Below are positions 35,605-46,697 of a stretch of DNA of 64,000 nucleotides, piece by piece (the first letter of the stretch is position 1; each line of letters starts with the position of its first letter). Under the pieces are notes generated by a model. The model did no database searches. It saw only the letters and a list, made by a program, of their open reading frames with translations, and was not told the DNA's origin. The translations under genes and the position numbers were made by a program. Location of the stretch: NCBI GenBank assembly GCA_016711705.1, contig JADJSK010000008.1:1-64000 (forward strand), written 5' to 3'. This DNA is from Candidatus Brachybacter algidus (GTDB taxonomy: Bacteria > Bacteroidota > Bacteroidia > Chitinophagales > Saprospiraceae).

Positions 35605-36567
35605 ATGTCAGTTATAATATTTGCAGAGTCTACAGATGGCAAAGTCAAAAAAAATGCATTTGAAGCTGTAACTTATGGCAAGAAAACAGCCGAGTTGATG
35701 GGCACTTCCTGCAAAGCCTTTACTTTAGGACTTGCCGAAAACGCTAACGAACTTGGCGCATACGGAGCTGAGGAGGTTTACAATATTTCAGATGAGGTTT
35801 TTAATAATTTTGATTCACAACTATTTACAAGAGCCATTGCAGATGTATTTAATCAATTGGGTGGTACTATCCTAATTTTGGTAAATACTGCAATGGGTAA
35901 GTCACTTACAGGAAGGCTGTCAGTGAAACTGGATGCTGGTTGTGTATCAGGAGCAAGTGGATTACCTCAAAATAATGCTGGGTTTCAGGTTCCTAAAAGT
36001 GTCTATTCGGGAAAGGCAAAAGCCCTGTACAATATAAGTTCAGATAAAAAGATCATATCACTGATGGGAAATGCTATCAAGCCTGAGAAAACCGGAAGTG
36101 CAGTAGATGTTAAATCATTATCAGTAAATATAGGCACACCAGCTATCAAAGTTATCTCTAGAAAAACAGTTAGCGGAATAGTGCCATTACCTGAAGCTTC
36201 TTTGGTTGTATCTGCAGGACGTGGTCTTAAAGACCCTTCCAACTGGGGTATAGTAGAAGAACTCGCCTCAGAACTAGGCGCAACTACTGCCTGTTCAAGA
36301 CCAGTAGCTGATTCAGGGTGGAGACCTCACCATGAGCATGTAGGACAGACAGGTGTAGCTATCAGACCTACATTGTACATAGCGCTGGGAATTTCAGGAG
36401 CAATACAGCACCTGGCAGGGGTGAACAATTCCAAAGTGATCGTAGTAATAAATAAAGATCCTGAAGCTCCTTTCTTTAAAGCAGCGGATTATGGTATCGT
36501 AGGTGATGTATTTGATGTCGTACCAAGATTGATAGAATCAGTAAAAAAATTCAAAGCAAGTCACTAA
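35605..36567 (+). CDS. etfA: Electron transfer flavoprotein subunit alpha
   Basis: The FAD-carrying partner of EtfB. 320 residues: SVIIFAESTDGKVKKNAFEA start; LSVKLDAGCVSGASGLPQNN; and the C-terminal FAD domain with VVSAGRGLKDPSNWGIVEEL, LGATTACSRPVADSGWRPHH, QTGVAIRPTLYIALGISGAI, QHLAGVNNSKVIVVINKDPE and APFFKAADYGIVGDVFDVVP. These are the classic Etf alpha signatures. Normal length, intact frame, co-transcribed with etfB. Confidence 0.97.
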   Translation: MSVIIFAESTDGKVKKNAFEAVTYGKKTAELMGTSCKAFTLGLAENANELGAYGAEEVYNISDEVFNNFDSQLFTRAIADVFNQLGGTILILVNTAMGKSLTGRLSVKLDAGCVSGASGLPQNNAGFQVPKSVYSGKAKALYNISSDKKIISLMGNAIKPEKTGSAVDVKSLSVNIGTPAIKVISRKTVSGIVPLPEASLVVSAGRGLKDPSNWGIVEELASELGATTACSRPVADSGWRPHHEHVGQTGVAIRPTLYIALGISGAIQHLAGVNNSKVIVVINKDPEAPFFKAADYGIVGDVFDVVPRLIESVKKFKASH

Positions 36568-36630
36568 ACTAGACTTTCTCGTAAATTTGGTTTTAAATTA
36601 ATTTCATGATTTAAAACTCATTTTTCTATG

Positions 36631-36638
36631 TACATTTG
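36631..36638 (+). promoter_or_regulatory. Candidate -7 box of the bifunctional nuclease gene
   Basis: TACATTTG, an exact TAnnTTTG match, 17 bases before the GTG start at 36656. No good -33 box at the proper distance; the leader would be very short. Confidence 0.4.
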
Positions 36639-36655
36639 ATTAAAATAAAGCCTCG

Positions 36656-37243
36656 GTGGCCTCAGGAAAAAAAATACTATTAGAAATTGTTGCACTATCT
36701 CATAGCGTGACACAGTCCAACAACTACGCAGTTGTATTAGGAGAGAAAAAAGGTGGGCGGAGACTACCCATCGTCATAGGAGGTTACGAAGCCCAGGCTA
36801 TCGCAGTATCTATGGAAAGAATGGTGCCAAACAGACCACTTACCCATGATTTGTTTAAAAATGCTTTTGATACTTTTGGTATTCAGATCGTAGAGATTAT
36901 TATAAGTGATTTAGTAGAGGGTATTTTCTATGCCCAACTAGTGTGTGAAAGAAATGGAGAAGTCTACGAGATAGACAGCAGAACATCAGATGCACTTGCT
37001 ATGGCAGTTCGATTCGAATGTCCGATATACACATTTGATACTATTCTAGAGACAGCCGGTGTTGTGCTGGAAATTGCCCCTGATGGTGATGAAGAAGAGG
37101 AGGCATATGATGAAAGCAATAGTTACTCCACGAAATCATCTGAGACTTTGACAGAACTTCTTGAAGAGGCACTTGGTGAAGAAAATTATGAAAAAGCAGC
37201 CAAGATCCGCGATGAGATCAAAAAACGCAAAGGGACTAGCTGA
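36656..37243 (+). CDS. Bifunctional nuclease family protein (DUF151) with UvrB/C motif
   Basis: A 195-residue protein with GTG start. The DUF151 domain fills residues 5-140: YAVVLGEKKGGRRLPIVIGG, YEAQAIAVSMERMVPNRPLT, THDLFKNAFDTFGIQIVEII and YEIDSRTSDALAMAVRFECP. An acidic linker follows (EEEEAYDES), and the C-terminus has a UvrB/UvrC interaction helix pair (LLEEALGEENYEKAAKIRDE). This two-part build is the usual Bacteroidota version. Family members have been reported as bifunctional RNase/DNases; the cellular role here is not clear. Confidence 0.93.
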   Translation: MASGKKILLEIVALSHSVTQSNNYAVVLGEKKGGRRLPIVIGGYEAQAIAVSMERMVPNRPLTHDLFKNAFDTFGIQIVEIIISDLVEGIFYAQLVCERNGEVYEIDSRTSDALAMAVRFECPIYTFDTILETAGVVLEIAPDGDEEEEAYDESNSYSTKSSETLTELLEEALGEENYEKAAKIRDEIKKRKGTS

Positions 37244-38028
37244 ACATAGCTATAATATTTAATTTAAATCCATTGCTTACTTTTGAAGTTTTGGCCACAA
37301 TACACCCATGAAGATTAATACCACTTGTAAATCAGAATAGTTTAAACAAATTTGACCAAGCGACTTTCAGCTCGTTATCTTATGGTATAATTTTAGTCTC
37401 ATCTATATTTGCGTTTCGTACTACTTATCGCTCGCGGCGATATAAAGACAATATCTATTCGAAATTTATTATTTAATGCCACTGGTATAAAGTATATATC
37501 ATTTCGCAGTTAGCAGTAAGGTTATGTGGGGTATCAATGACATTTTTCTTTAAAGGTTTATTAGAACCCTTGCGGGCTAAAATCTACCTACACTTTTTCT
37601 TCAAAAAGAAAATTTGACTACCGAAACTTAAGTAATATATTATTCGAATTGTTATCATCAAGATAGCCGGCAATTCTGCACCCATTTCCGAATTTACAGT
37701 CATTAGGCTAATTTAGTAAGTGTATTTGCTATTAAACTTTTTTCTTCTACAAAAATAAAAACAGCAATATTCATGTTGTTTTTTATAATATTAACATATA
37801 CTAACAAAGTGTTAATATTGAAAATTTTATTGTACTTTTAAATCAACATTTAACACTAAAACTAAAAGTATACAGCTGTTTTTTTCAAAAATATATTTAA
37901 TCAGTGATTAATAGTTGTATATAAATATATATTAATTTTAATATATTAATTTTTAATAAATCTGTACACTTTGACTGATATAATAAACTAACTATTAATT
38001 TTTTTTATCAACTACCAATACTACTAAA
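37244..38028. other. Long AT-rich spacer without a recognised gene
   Basis: 785 bases. I found no coding frame with family features, no tRNA and no repeat family from elsewhere in the window. A small hairpin (TTTTTCTTCAAAAAGAAAA) is at about 37593-37612. The last 200 bases are very AT-rich and probably hold the promoter of the M36 protease gene, but no clean -33/-7 pair was seen. Confidence 0.6.
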
Positions 38029-41000
38029 ATGAAAAAATTATTGAGCATTTCGTTTCTTTTTCTCTGCTTTCACTTATTCGCCCAGTCAGATCCAGGCGAA
38101 ACTCAAAAAGTGAATATTGCAAAAGAATTTCTAAAAACAAAAATCAACGATTTAGGATTTAGCGAAAAAGATCTTTTAGACCTTAAAGTTTTAAAATATA
38201 CTATTTCAAAGAAAACCAATTCTACCAACATCTATTTCAACCAGCTAATTAATGGGATGGAGGTACGGAATGCTACGGTCAATGTCCATTTAAAATCTGA
38301 CAACTCTGTCTTCAATTGGGGCAATAGTATAGAACCTATTTCAAATAAAGACAATGCTCCCATGGCTGCCTCACTCAATGAAATACAGGCTATTCAAGCA
38401 GCAGCAAGCCAATTAGGATACAGTTTTAAATCTGAAATTATTGAGAAGAAGGACAGTAAACTAAAAAATAATTACAGATTATATGGCAACGCTAAAATAT
38501 TTAGTGTTCCGGATCTTTCCCGAGTAGACATTCCTGTAAAACTAATGTATGTCAATTTAGAGGGTGTTGTAGTACTGACATGGGAACTCAACATCTCTGC
38601 TGTTAATGGAAGCGATTGGTACAATATATATATAGATGCCAATAATGGCAATACCGTACTTAAAGAAAATTGGACAAAGGAATGTAACTTCGGTAGTCAT
38701 GAAGGAAATCATAGTACTTGCGAAGTACACGACTTAAAAAAGAATAATCCTATTAATTATGTCACACCGACATCCATGTCGCCACTATCTATTACAGCTG
38801 TTGGAGATGGATCTTCTTATAGAGTATATGCTGCTCCTATCGAAGCACCTTCATTTGGTGCAAGAACATTATTGGCGGACCCTGCTGTGGCGTCGGCATC
38901 ACCATTTGGCTGGCATGATACCAATGGTGCCACGGGAGCTGAATTTACTACTACACAAGGCAATAACGCCCATGCATACACAGATCTAAATGATGATGAT
39001 AATCCAGATGCCGGTTCATCACCAAGCGGAGGAGCAGGATTAGATTTTGATTTTCCGATTGATCTGACTCTGCAACCCAGCACATATAGACCTGCTGCTG
39101 TAACTAACTTATTTTATTTCAATAATTATATACACGATTTCGCCCACGTATATGGTTTCGATGAATCAAATGGCAACTTTCAGGAAAACAACTATGGAAA
39201 TGGGGGACTTGGAAGTGACTATGTATATGCCGAAGCTCAGGATGGTGGTGGAACCAACAATGCAAATTTTGGCACACCAAATGATGGAAGTAATCCGAGA
39301 ATGCAGATGTACCTATGGAACTATTCAAGTCCAGGAAGGGACGGGGATTTCGACAATGGAGTAATAGCACATGAATATGCACATGGAATATCAAACAGGC
39401 TTGTAGGCACATCTGTGTCATGTTTAGATAATACCGAACAAATGGGAGAGGGATGGAGTGACTTTTTTGCCTATGCGAGTACATGGCAGGCAGGAACGAA
39501 CCTTACCAGTTCCAGAGGTATTGGTACTTATGTATTGAATCAATCGACAAGTGGCAATGGTATCAGACCAACCAAGTATTCTTACGATTTGATAATTAAT
39601 CCCTCTAAATACAACACCATTAAAACTGCCGCTATTCCACATGGAATTGGATATGTATGGGCGTCAATGCTTTGGGATCTTACTGTAAAGTTAATAGATA
39701 AAAATGGAGAAAGTCAGGGTCTGGATATAGCTTTAAATCTCGTCATGGAAGGTTTAAAACAAACAACTTGTTCTCCGGGTTTTGTAAGTGGTAGAGATGG
39801 AATTTTAGCAGCAGATGCGTTGCTATACAATTCTGCAAATACTTGCCTTATTTGGGAAGTTTTTGCAAGAAGAGGATTAGGTGTTTCTGCAAGTCAGGGT
39901 AGTACTAGTAGTCGAAGTGATGGTGTAGAAGCTTATGATGTACCTCCTGTACCGGTTGGAATGGCCGCTCCTGCAGTTCAAAGTACTTGTTCAGGAAGTC
40001 CAATTGCCGCAATAACACTAACGGCAGATGTTCTAGGTTCGACATTCTCATGGACCAGAGACAATACTGTTAACGTCACAGGTATCTCTGCAACTGGAAC
40101 AGGAAACATTTCCGGTACCTTGACTAATCTCACAAATGCTCCAATCACTGTGACTTTCACCATCATTCCATCTAAAAACGGGTGCAATGGTTTAGCATAT
40201 ACTGCCACAATTACTGTCAATCCTTCACCTACTTATATTGCTACCCCGGCATCACAGAATGTTTGCCAAGGAGCAGCTATAACAACGATTGTACCATCAG
40301 GTGGAGCTCCGGGAAGTATTTATAACTGGACCAGAGACAATACAGCCAATGTCACGGGTATCCCAGCTTCCGGTAGTGGAAATATTTCGGGCAACCTTAT
40401 AAATTCAACAAATGCTCCGATTACAGTAACATTTACAATAGTGCCTGTGAATGCTGAATGTCCCGGCACTAATATTTTGGTTACAGTTGTTGTCAATCCA
40501 ACATTGAATATAACTTCAACCCCAGTTTCTCAAACAATTTGTTCGGGGAATTCAATTACAACTATCCAATTAACTGGATTAGCTGCTGGTTCAGCTGTTT
40601 CCTGGACGAGAAATAACACCGGAACTGTCACAGGAATAGCTGCTTCAGGCGCCGGAAATATAACCGGGACACTTACCAACACCACGACCAGCCCCGTGAC
40701 TGTTACCTTCACTGCTCATTCTACCTTAAATGGATGTGCCGGCCCGGATATAACAACTACTGTTTTGGTCAATCCAACACCAACAATTTTGGCTACACCA
40801 TTAACACAAAATGTTTGTTCGCAAAGTACCATCACACCTATAATAATTACAGGCGCAGTCACAGGAACAATTTTCAATTGGACCAGAAATAATACAGCTA
40901 ATGTAACTGGAATTGCTGCTTCAGGTAGCGGTAACATATCCGGAACTTTGATAAATACTACTAATGCACCAATCACTGTAACATTTACCATCACACCCGT

Positions 41001-42810
41001 AGCTAATGGCTGCACCGGAACCACATTACTTGCGACAGTTACAGTAAATCCTGCTCCACCAACCAGTATTTCTGCTAACCCTAATCCGGTATGTACAGGT
41101 GAAACAATGTATTTGTCAGCTACCGGCGGTACAAGTTATTCATGGACAGGTCCAAATGGATTTACGTCTTCACTTCAGAACCCTTCCAGAAACATTACTT
41201 CTGTAGCAGATGGTGGTTTGTATACAGTTGCTATGACTACTATACAAGGATGTAATTCTAATTTGAGTATAAATGTAGTGGTTAATCAAGGTCCTTTAGG
41301 AGCGATCTCTGCTAATCCCAATCCTTTATGTACCGGAAATACGTTGAATCTGGACGCACCATCTGGAACATTTTATGCATGGACGGGACCAAACGGATTT
41401 ACATCTACATTAAAAAATCCATCAATTCCAGACGCACAATTGGTCAATGATGGCACTTATACGGTAGTTGTAACTTCTTCACAAGGATGTGTAAAGTCTT
41501 TCAGTGTGGACGTGGAGATAAAACTTTCCCCAATTGCCAAAATAGGATTCGATCAAACTACAGCATGCATGGGTTCTGAGCTTCAACTGTTTGCGAATGA
41601 TGGTGGTTCGTATGCCTGGACAGGCCCGAATGGCTTTACATCTACCGCTCAAAACCCAACTATTGCCAATGCATCAGCAGTCAATAGTGGCAATTATAAT
41701 TTTGTAATTACAGCGCCTAATGGTTGTTCTTCAGCATCTTCTACGAATATAGTTATTCAGGAACTTCCAATAGTTTCGGCGTTGGCCAGTGATTATGAAG
41801 TATGTGAAGGAAGTACTGTTTCATTATTTTCCTCAGGAAATGGAGTTAATTACCAATGGAATGGACCATATGGTTATATATCTAATTATCAAAACCCTGT
41901 GATAGAAAACATACCGGGCTACATGTCAGGTATTTATGCGGTAAAATCTACAGGAAATACAGGATGTGTCAATGCTGTTGGATTAAGTATTGTGGTGAGT
42001 TATAGAATTGAAAGCAATGCATTCGCTACTCCAAATCCTGTGTGCGAAGGTTCGACCTTGGAACTGCATGCCACAGGAGGTGATTCTTATATCTGGACGG
42101 GTCCAAATGGATTTCATTCTTATGAACAAAATCCTGTGATCCACAATACATCATTGGCTGCCGCGGGTGAATATGCAGTGGTGATCCACAATACTGGCGG
42201 ATGCGAAGACGCAATCAATTCTTTTGACGTGGCAGTAACTCCAGTTACTTCAAAAGCTCAGGCTAGTGCTTCACCTAATCCGGTGAAAGAATATAATACT
42301 GTACAATTTACTTCCAGTAATGGAGTATCACATAGTTGGACTGGTCCGCTCAACTTCAGTTCTGATATTCAGAATCCTTTCATTCTTAAGATAACACGAT
42401 TTAGGGCTGGTGTTTATACAGTAGTGATAGAAAATGAAGAAGGCTGCTTATCTACTGCAAAAGTAAATCTGAAAGTTCTTCATACCAATAAGAATGGTCA
42501 ATTTATAATGGCAGGTGGTGATTCTGATCCAAATCTTAAGACTATTTTTGCCACCGAAACCACTACCAGTGATATTATAACAGGGAATATCTATCCAAAT
42601 CCTACTGAGGATCTTTTACATTTTGATATGGATGCTGCTTCTATTGAGTTTACTATTTATAATATGCTTGGACAAGTAATAATAAACAATCAGACAACTT
42701 TTACAAATTCGATAAATACTGCTGAGCTTAATTCCGGTATTTATTATATCATTTACAAATCATCTGATGATGATCAATTGTTCAAAAATCGGTTTGTAAA
42801 GATAAAGTAA
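38029..42810 (+). CDS. Secreted M36 (fungalysin-type) metalloprotease with repeat stalk and T9SS signal
   Basis: 1593 residues. Signal peptide MKKLLSISFLFLCFHLFAQ, an FTP-like propeptide (to about residue 220), then the M36 catalytic domain with GVIAHEYAHGISNRLVGTSV (zinc His near residue 448) and the third ligand Glu in MGEGWSDFFAYASTWQ. From about residue 644 come four PKD-like repeats of about 90 residues, each holding a WTR-NT-VTGI core and ending VNP. Then come six Ig-like repeats of about 79 residues with WTGPNGFTS and a C-terminal GC pair. The end (ITGNIYPNPTEDLLHFDM onward) is a type A T9SS sorting domain. It is likely to be anchored at or released from the cell surface through the SprA route (52195-59567). 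Confidence 0.96.
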   Translation: MKKLLSISFLFLCFHLFAQSDPGETQKVNIAKEFLKTKINDLGFSEKDLLDLKVLKYTISKKTNSTNIYFNQLINGMEVRNATVNVHLKSDNSVFNWGNSIEPISNKDNAPMAASLNEIQAIQAAASQLGYSFKSEIIEKKDSKLKNNYRLYGNAKIFSVPDLSRVDIPVKLMYVNLEGVVVLTWELNISAVNGSDWYNIYIDANNGNTVLKENWTKECNFGSHEGNHSTCEVHDLKKNNPINYVTPTSMSPLSITAVGDGSSYRVYAAPIEAPSFGARTLLADPAVASASPFGWHDTNGATGAEFTTTQGNNAHAYTDLNDDDNPDAGSSPSGGAGLDFDFPIDLTLQPSTYRPAAVTNLFYFNNYIHDFAHVYGFDESNGNFQENNYGNGGLGSDYVYAEAQDGGGTNNANFGTPNDGSNPRMQMYLWNYSSPGRDGDFDNGVIAHEYAHGISNRLVGTSVSCLDNTEQMGEGWSDFFAYASTWQAGTNLTSSRGIGTYVLNQSTSGNGIRPTKYSYDLIINPSKYNTIKTAAIPHGIGYVWASMLWDLTVKLIDKNGESQGLDIALNLVMEGLKQTTCSPGFVSGRDGILAADALLYNSANTCLIWEVFARRGLGVSASQGSTSSRSDGVEAYDVPPVPVGMAAPAVQSTCSGSPIAAITLTADVLGSTFSWTRDNTVNVTGISATGTGNISGTLTNLTNAPITVTFTIIPSKNGCNGLAYTATITVNPSPTYIATPASQNVCQGAAITTIVPSGGAPGSIYNWTRDNTANVTGIPASGSGNISGNLINSTNAPITVTFTIVPVNAECPGTNILVTVVVNPTLNITSTPVSQTICSGNSITTIQLTGLAAGSAVSWTRNNTGTVTGIAASGAGNITGTLTNTTTSPVTVTFTAHSTLNGCAGPDITTTVLVNPTPTILATPLTQNVCSQSTITPIIITGAVTGTIFNWTRNNTANVTGIAASGSGNISGTLINTTNAPITVTFTITPVANGCTGTTLLATVTVNPAPPTSISANPNPVCTGETMYLSATGGTSYSWTGPNGFTSSLQNPSRNITSVADGGLYTVAMTTIQGCNSNLSINVVVNQGPLGAISANPNPLCTGNTLNLDAPSGTFYAWTGPNGFTSTLKNPSIPDAQLVNDGTYTVVVTSSQGCVKSFSVDVEIKLSPIAKIGFDQTTACMGSELQLFANDGGSYAWTGPNGFTSTAQNPTIANASAVNSGNYNFVITAPNGCSSASSTNIVIQELPIVSALASDYEVCEGSTVSLFSSGNGVNYQWNGPYGYISNYQNPVIENIPGYMSGIYAVKSTGNTGCVNAVGLSIVVSYRIESNAFATPNPVCEGSTLELHATGGDSYIWTGPNGFHSYEQNPVIHNTSLAAAGEYAVVIHNTGGCEDAINSFDVAVTPVTSKAQASASPNPVKEYNTVQFTSSNGVSHSWTGPLNFSSDIQNPFILKITRFRAGVYTVVIENEEGCLSTAKVNLKVLHTNKNGQFIMAGGDSDPNLKTIFATETTTSDIITGNIYPNPTEDLLHFDMDAASIEFTIYNMLGQVIINNQTTFTNSINTAELNSGIYYIIYKSSDDDQLFKNRFVKIK

Positions 42811-42860
42811 TTCAAAACGAAAAAATTTAATTGGTCATTTTTAATTAAGTCTGAAATAAA

Positions 42861-42892
42861 AACCCCCTTAAAGAAATCATCATTAAGGGGGT
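42861..42892. terminator. Strong bidirectional terminator
   Basis: AACCCCCTTA (42861-42870) pairs with TAAGGGGGTT (42883-42892) around a 12-base loop, with A and T runs on the outer sides. It serves the M36 gene on the plus strand and the convergent aldo/keto reductase gene on the minus strand. Confidence 0.9.
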
Positions 42893-42944
42893 TTTTTAAT
42901 TATTTACAAGACCTGAAAATAAATTTTTGGAATTAAAAATGAAA

Positions 42945-43838
42945 TCATTCCTTCAAAAGATCAGCAGCTTCAGCGTTCATTCTTACTTGCTCTGGATTTT
43001 TACATCCTGGGATGACAGCAGTAACACCCGGTTGATCGAGACACCATGCCATGGCCCATTGAGACATGGGAACACCTGATGGGACTTCTTCATTCCTGAT
43101 TTTTTCAACTTCCACCAGTTGCTCTTTCAGCTGGTTGGCACTTTGTTTGGAGCGCACATCATTATCCGGAAAGGTACTTTTCAAATTATACTTTCCTGAA
43201 AGCAATCCACTGGCCAAAGGCACTCTGGCCAAAACACCTAAGTTATCTTTAATAGCTGCGGGCAGATGTCTTTGCTCTGCGCTTCGATCTAATCTGTTAT
43301 ATAATATTTGAATGACGTCGATCCCATATTGTGAGGCTTCTTCTGCTTGGATCTGTGTCGTTTTATTTAATGAACAACCAAGATGTCTAATCTTGCCGGC
43401 ACTAATTTGTTTGTCTAATAACGTCCATAGTTTATCATTACGAAAAGCGTCATCAGGTCCGGAATGGAATTGATAAAGATCGATGTAATCCGTCTTTAAT
43501 GCCCTTAGACTTAAGTCCAATTGTTCGACAACTTTATCAGCCTGGAACACATCCGTTCTGCTCAAGAAATCGTGAAACTTGTGTCCAAATTTTGTTGCCA
43601 GGAACCATCTTTCACGACCATTTCTTGAAAAATAATCCCCAATAAACTTTTCCGACAGGTGGTCGCCATAACATTCTGCAGTATCAACAAGCGTAATACC
43701 ACATCGCTCGGATTCCTCCATAATGTCATCTACCATTGACTGAGTATAATCAATACCCCATTCTCCACCAAACTGCCATGTGCCGAGGCCTATGACGGAG
43801 ACTTGTTTATTTGTTTTGCCTAATGTTCTGTATATCAT
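42945..43838 (-). CDS. Aldo/keto reductase
   Basis: NADPH-dependent carbonyl reductase of the AKR superfamily, 297 residues. YRTLGKTNKQVSVIGLGTWQ start; catalytic Asp and Tyr in LVDTAECYGDHLSEKFIG; the Lys in FLATKFGHKFHDF; IDLYQFHSGPD with the usual His; then NRLDRSAEQRHLPAAIKDNL and QPGVTAVIPGCKNPEQVRMN, the C-terminal cofactor loop. The physiological substrate cannot be told. It is a single gene, convergent with the M36 protease. Confidence 0.93.
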   Translation of the reverse strand: MIYRTLGKTNKQVSVIGLGTWQFGGEWGIDYTQSMVDDIMEESERCGITLVDTAECYGDHLSEKFIGDYFSRNGRERWFLATKFGHKFHDFLSRTDVFQADKVVEQLDLSLRALKTDYIDLYQFHSGPDDAFRNDKLWTLLDKQISAGKIRHLGCSLNKTTQIQAEEASQYGIDVIQILYNRLDRSAEQRHLPAAIKDNLGVLARVPLASGLLSGKYNLKSTFPDNDVRSKQSANQLKEQLVEVEKIRNEEVPSGVPMSQWAMAWCLDQPGVTAVIPGCKNPEQVRMNAEAADLLKE

Positions 43839-44202
43839 GGGAATTATAAATGATTAATGGTGAATGGTGAATATAAGAATCACTAGTTTCTAAAGGGAAA
43901 AACTTGAGAAATGTTTTGAAATATTTGAAAAAAATGAAATGTCACGAGATATCTAAAAAGAGGAAGCATTTAAAAAAGGTTATATTTTATCGCCTAAAGG
44001 GCTAAAAGAAAATTACTATAATAATTCCGTTTTTGTGATAAGAAAGAATACCTGAACCAAAATATATACAATACTTCCCTTTCCATTATTTTCGTACTTT
44101 TATCCTATCTAAACTAACCTTTTCAGTTTATTATGATGCAACAGTTAAAATTTATGGTTTTTTCTACTGTTAATTTTCTTTTAACACATAATCAAATTTT
44201 CA
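43839..44202. other. Spacer before the M6 protease gene
   Basis: 364 bases, no gene. A TACTTTTATC stretch at about 44095-44104 is close to the -7 consensus but lacks the final G. Nothing else was recognised. Confidence 0.5.
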
Positions 44203-46672
44203 ATGAAGTTTTTGTCTACCTTATTTTTTGCACTCTTCATCTTAACATTGTCCGCATCCAATTATCACGGTGAGATCCACCAATTTAAGCAGCCGGATGG
44301 CACCGTAGTCGACGTCAAACTGTATGGCTCAGAGTTTTATATCAGAGCTGAAGGACTTGATGGTTTTACGTTGATTAGAGATAAAGCGACTAATTGGATT
44401 TACTATGCCAACGTTTCATCCGATAGAACAGAATTGGTAGCAACCGATATTAAATACTTGGGACAACAGAATAATATCTTCAGCCTAAGATCCGATATTG
44501 GCCTTCCTCAGCATCTGGATATATCCCCAGAATCTTATAATAAGATCATGGACGACAACGCACATAAGATGTTTAACCAGCCTTCTATGGCGGCTGTGCA
44601 AAAAGGATACGGAAATCAAAATAGAGCAGATAAGGTTTTAGAAGGAAATTTGAAGGGTCTTTGCATCGTCATTGATTTTTCTGATGAAGTGAATCCATTA
44701 GGTATCGAAGAATATGAAAATCTATGTAATGGATTAAATTATACTAAGTACTCCAATAACGGTTCATTAAGACAGTACTATCTGGATGTGTCAGGTGGCC
44801 TTTTGGATTATGAAAATGTGGTTTATGGGATCTTCAGAGCACCAAAGACTTTCCAGGAATATGATGACATGCCCTATGCGCAAGGAGCACAGGAAATATT
44901 GGGGCTAACACTGAAATGGATAGATGAACAAGGTTTTGACTTTTCAAATCTATCCACAGATGAAAATGGTACTATCATGGCTATAAATATGATGTACACA
45001 GGCAATCCTCCTGACTGGGCTCAAGGTATGTGGTATCATCAGGGATATTATGGTGCATTCCAGGCAGATGGTGTCAGAACAGGACGATATAATACTTCAC
45101 CTGCTGCCGCCCCTCTTTCTATTGGAACCGTGGTGCACGAAAACGGACATATGATTGGTCAGTGGCCCGATACTTATAAGTATGACAATACTACAGGACC
45201 AGATGGCATAGGAGCTTTTGATGTAATGTGTGCAACGGGTCCTGAACATAATCCCGTTTTGCCTAATCCTTACTTTATTAACAGAGTGGGATGGGGCCAT
45301 GCTCTTGAAGTGAATGACCTGAATACAAGATTAAGAGATACTGCCAATATTTATTCAAGTTATATTTATAGAAATAAGGCTAATGAAAGAGAATTTTATA
45401 TTTTTCAAAATAGATTAAAACAAGGTAGAAGTGCCGGTATTCCTGATGAAGGATTGACTATCTGGCATATAGACAGAGATGGAGATAATCAGACAGAACA
45501 TCACGAAACATATCTGGTGCACAACAATAACAACATTAACGAACATAGTGGTGCTTGCTTCAGAAAAGGCAGAAATGAGGAGTTCAATTTCGATTCTACT
45601 CCAAATTCTGACTGGTATGATGGGAATCCGAGTGGTCTTAGGTTATGGAATTTTGGCGAAAAAAATGCAGAAATGCAGTATAATATTGGCAGAGGACCTG
45701 CTATATCTGTGGCATATTTAAGTCATACCAATGATAGCAATGGTGATGGTCAAATAATAGGTGGTGAGACATTCGACCTTAATGTAAATCTTACCAACCT
45801 TGATCTTGGGCTTTCAACAACTTCAGTAGTGCGTTGCAAGGCTGTAGGTCCGAATGCTTCTTATGTAACAGTCATCAATCCGGTAATTCAACCTGGTGAT
45901 ATTGAGCCAAACGCAACAATCTCTGTGAGTTTTCAGATTTCTTTAGAACCCGGGACACCAGATTATACTGTACTAAAATTTAGGTTTGAGGCCGAAGAAG
46001 ACGACAGAACAGACTTTGTGGAGAAGGAAATATCCACTGGATTCGTATATCTCATGGATAGCATTCAGGTATCTTCCTGCAGCGCCTTGTACTTGGATCC
46101 TGGAGGATTGGATGCTCTATGATAATAACATTGATTATGTTCAAACTTTCTACCCTGCTGATCCAAATGGAAAGGTCAGCGTGGAATTTTTTGAATTCAA
46201 TGTAGAATTCGGCTCTGGGTGTAATAATGATTATTTGAGGGTCTTCAATGGTCCGGATATTTCGGGTGCGGTTCCTAAAAAGTATTGCGGAGAGACATTG
46301 CCTCCCAAAATTGTATCAACTGATCCCAGCGGTGCATTAACTTTTCAGTTTCATTCAGGTCTATTCAATGTATCTCCAGGGTGGAAGGCCTTTATAAATT
46401 GTGAGTTTCCATTGAAAAACAATAAGACCAAAGATGGCTTAATTTCAAATATTTATCCAAATCCAACACACGATAAGATCCATATTACTTTCGGTAAAAT
46501 AGCAAATTACAACATCACTATAATGGATATGATGGGCAATAAAATAAAGGACTACGACTTGAAAAATGATGACGTATTAACCCTACCTCTAAATAATTTG
46601 GTAAGTGGGGTTTATAATGTTCAGATCGTGTCAGGGCAAAACTTTACGACAAAAAAATTGATCATTCAGTAA
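44203..46672 (+). CDS. Secreted M6 metalloprotease with CUB and T9SS domains (one frameshift)
   Basis: Signal peptide MKFLSTLFFALFILTLSASN; a propeptide-like region (FKQPDGTVVDVKLYGSEFYI); M6 catalytic domain with LKGLCIVIDFSDEVNPLGIE, GSLRQYYLDVSGGLLDYENV and the zinc site H312-E-N-G-H316 in GTVVHENGHMIGQWPD. An Ig-like linker follows at about residues 500-630. The frame then breaks near 46110. In the next frame a CUB domain continues (GSGCNNDYLRVFNGPDISGA, YCGETLPPKIVSTDPSGAL) and the protein ends with a T9SS sorting domain (ISNIYPNPTHDKIHITFGKI). One base too many in CTCTATGATAAT explains the break. About 822 residues when joined. Confidence 0.92.
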
Positions 46673-46697
46673 TCAAACATTAATTAAATTTGGAATA

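Noticed and set aside
37244..38028. Non-coding RNA gene in the long spacer
   Set aside because: No conserved RNA fold or terminator could be identified by eye; an Infernal search would be needed.
39978..41024. Minus-strand frames opposite the M36 protease repeats
   Set aside because: They repeat at the same period as the PKD-like units, a shadow of the sense-strand duplication.
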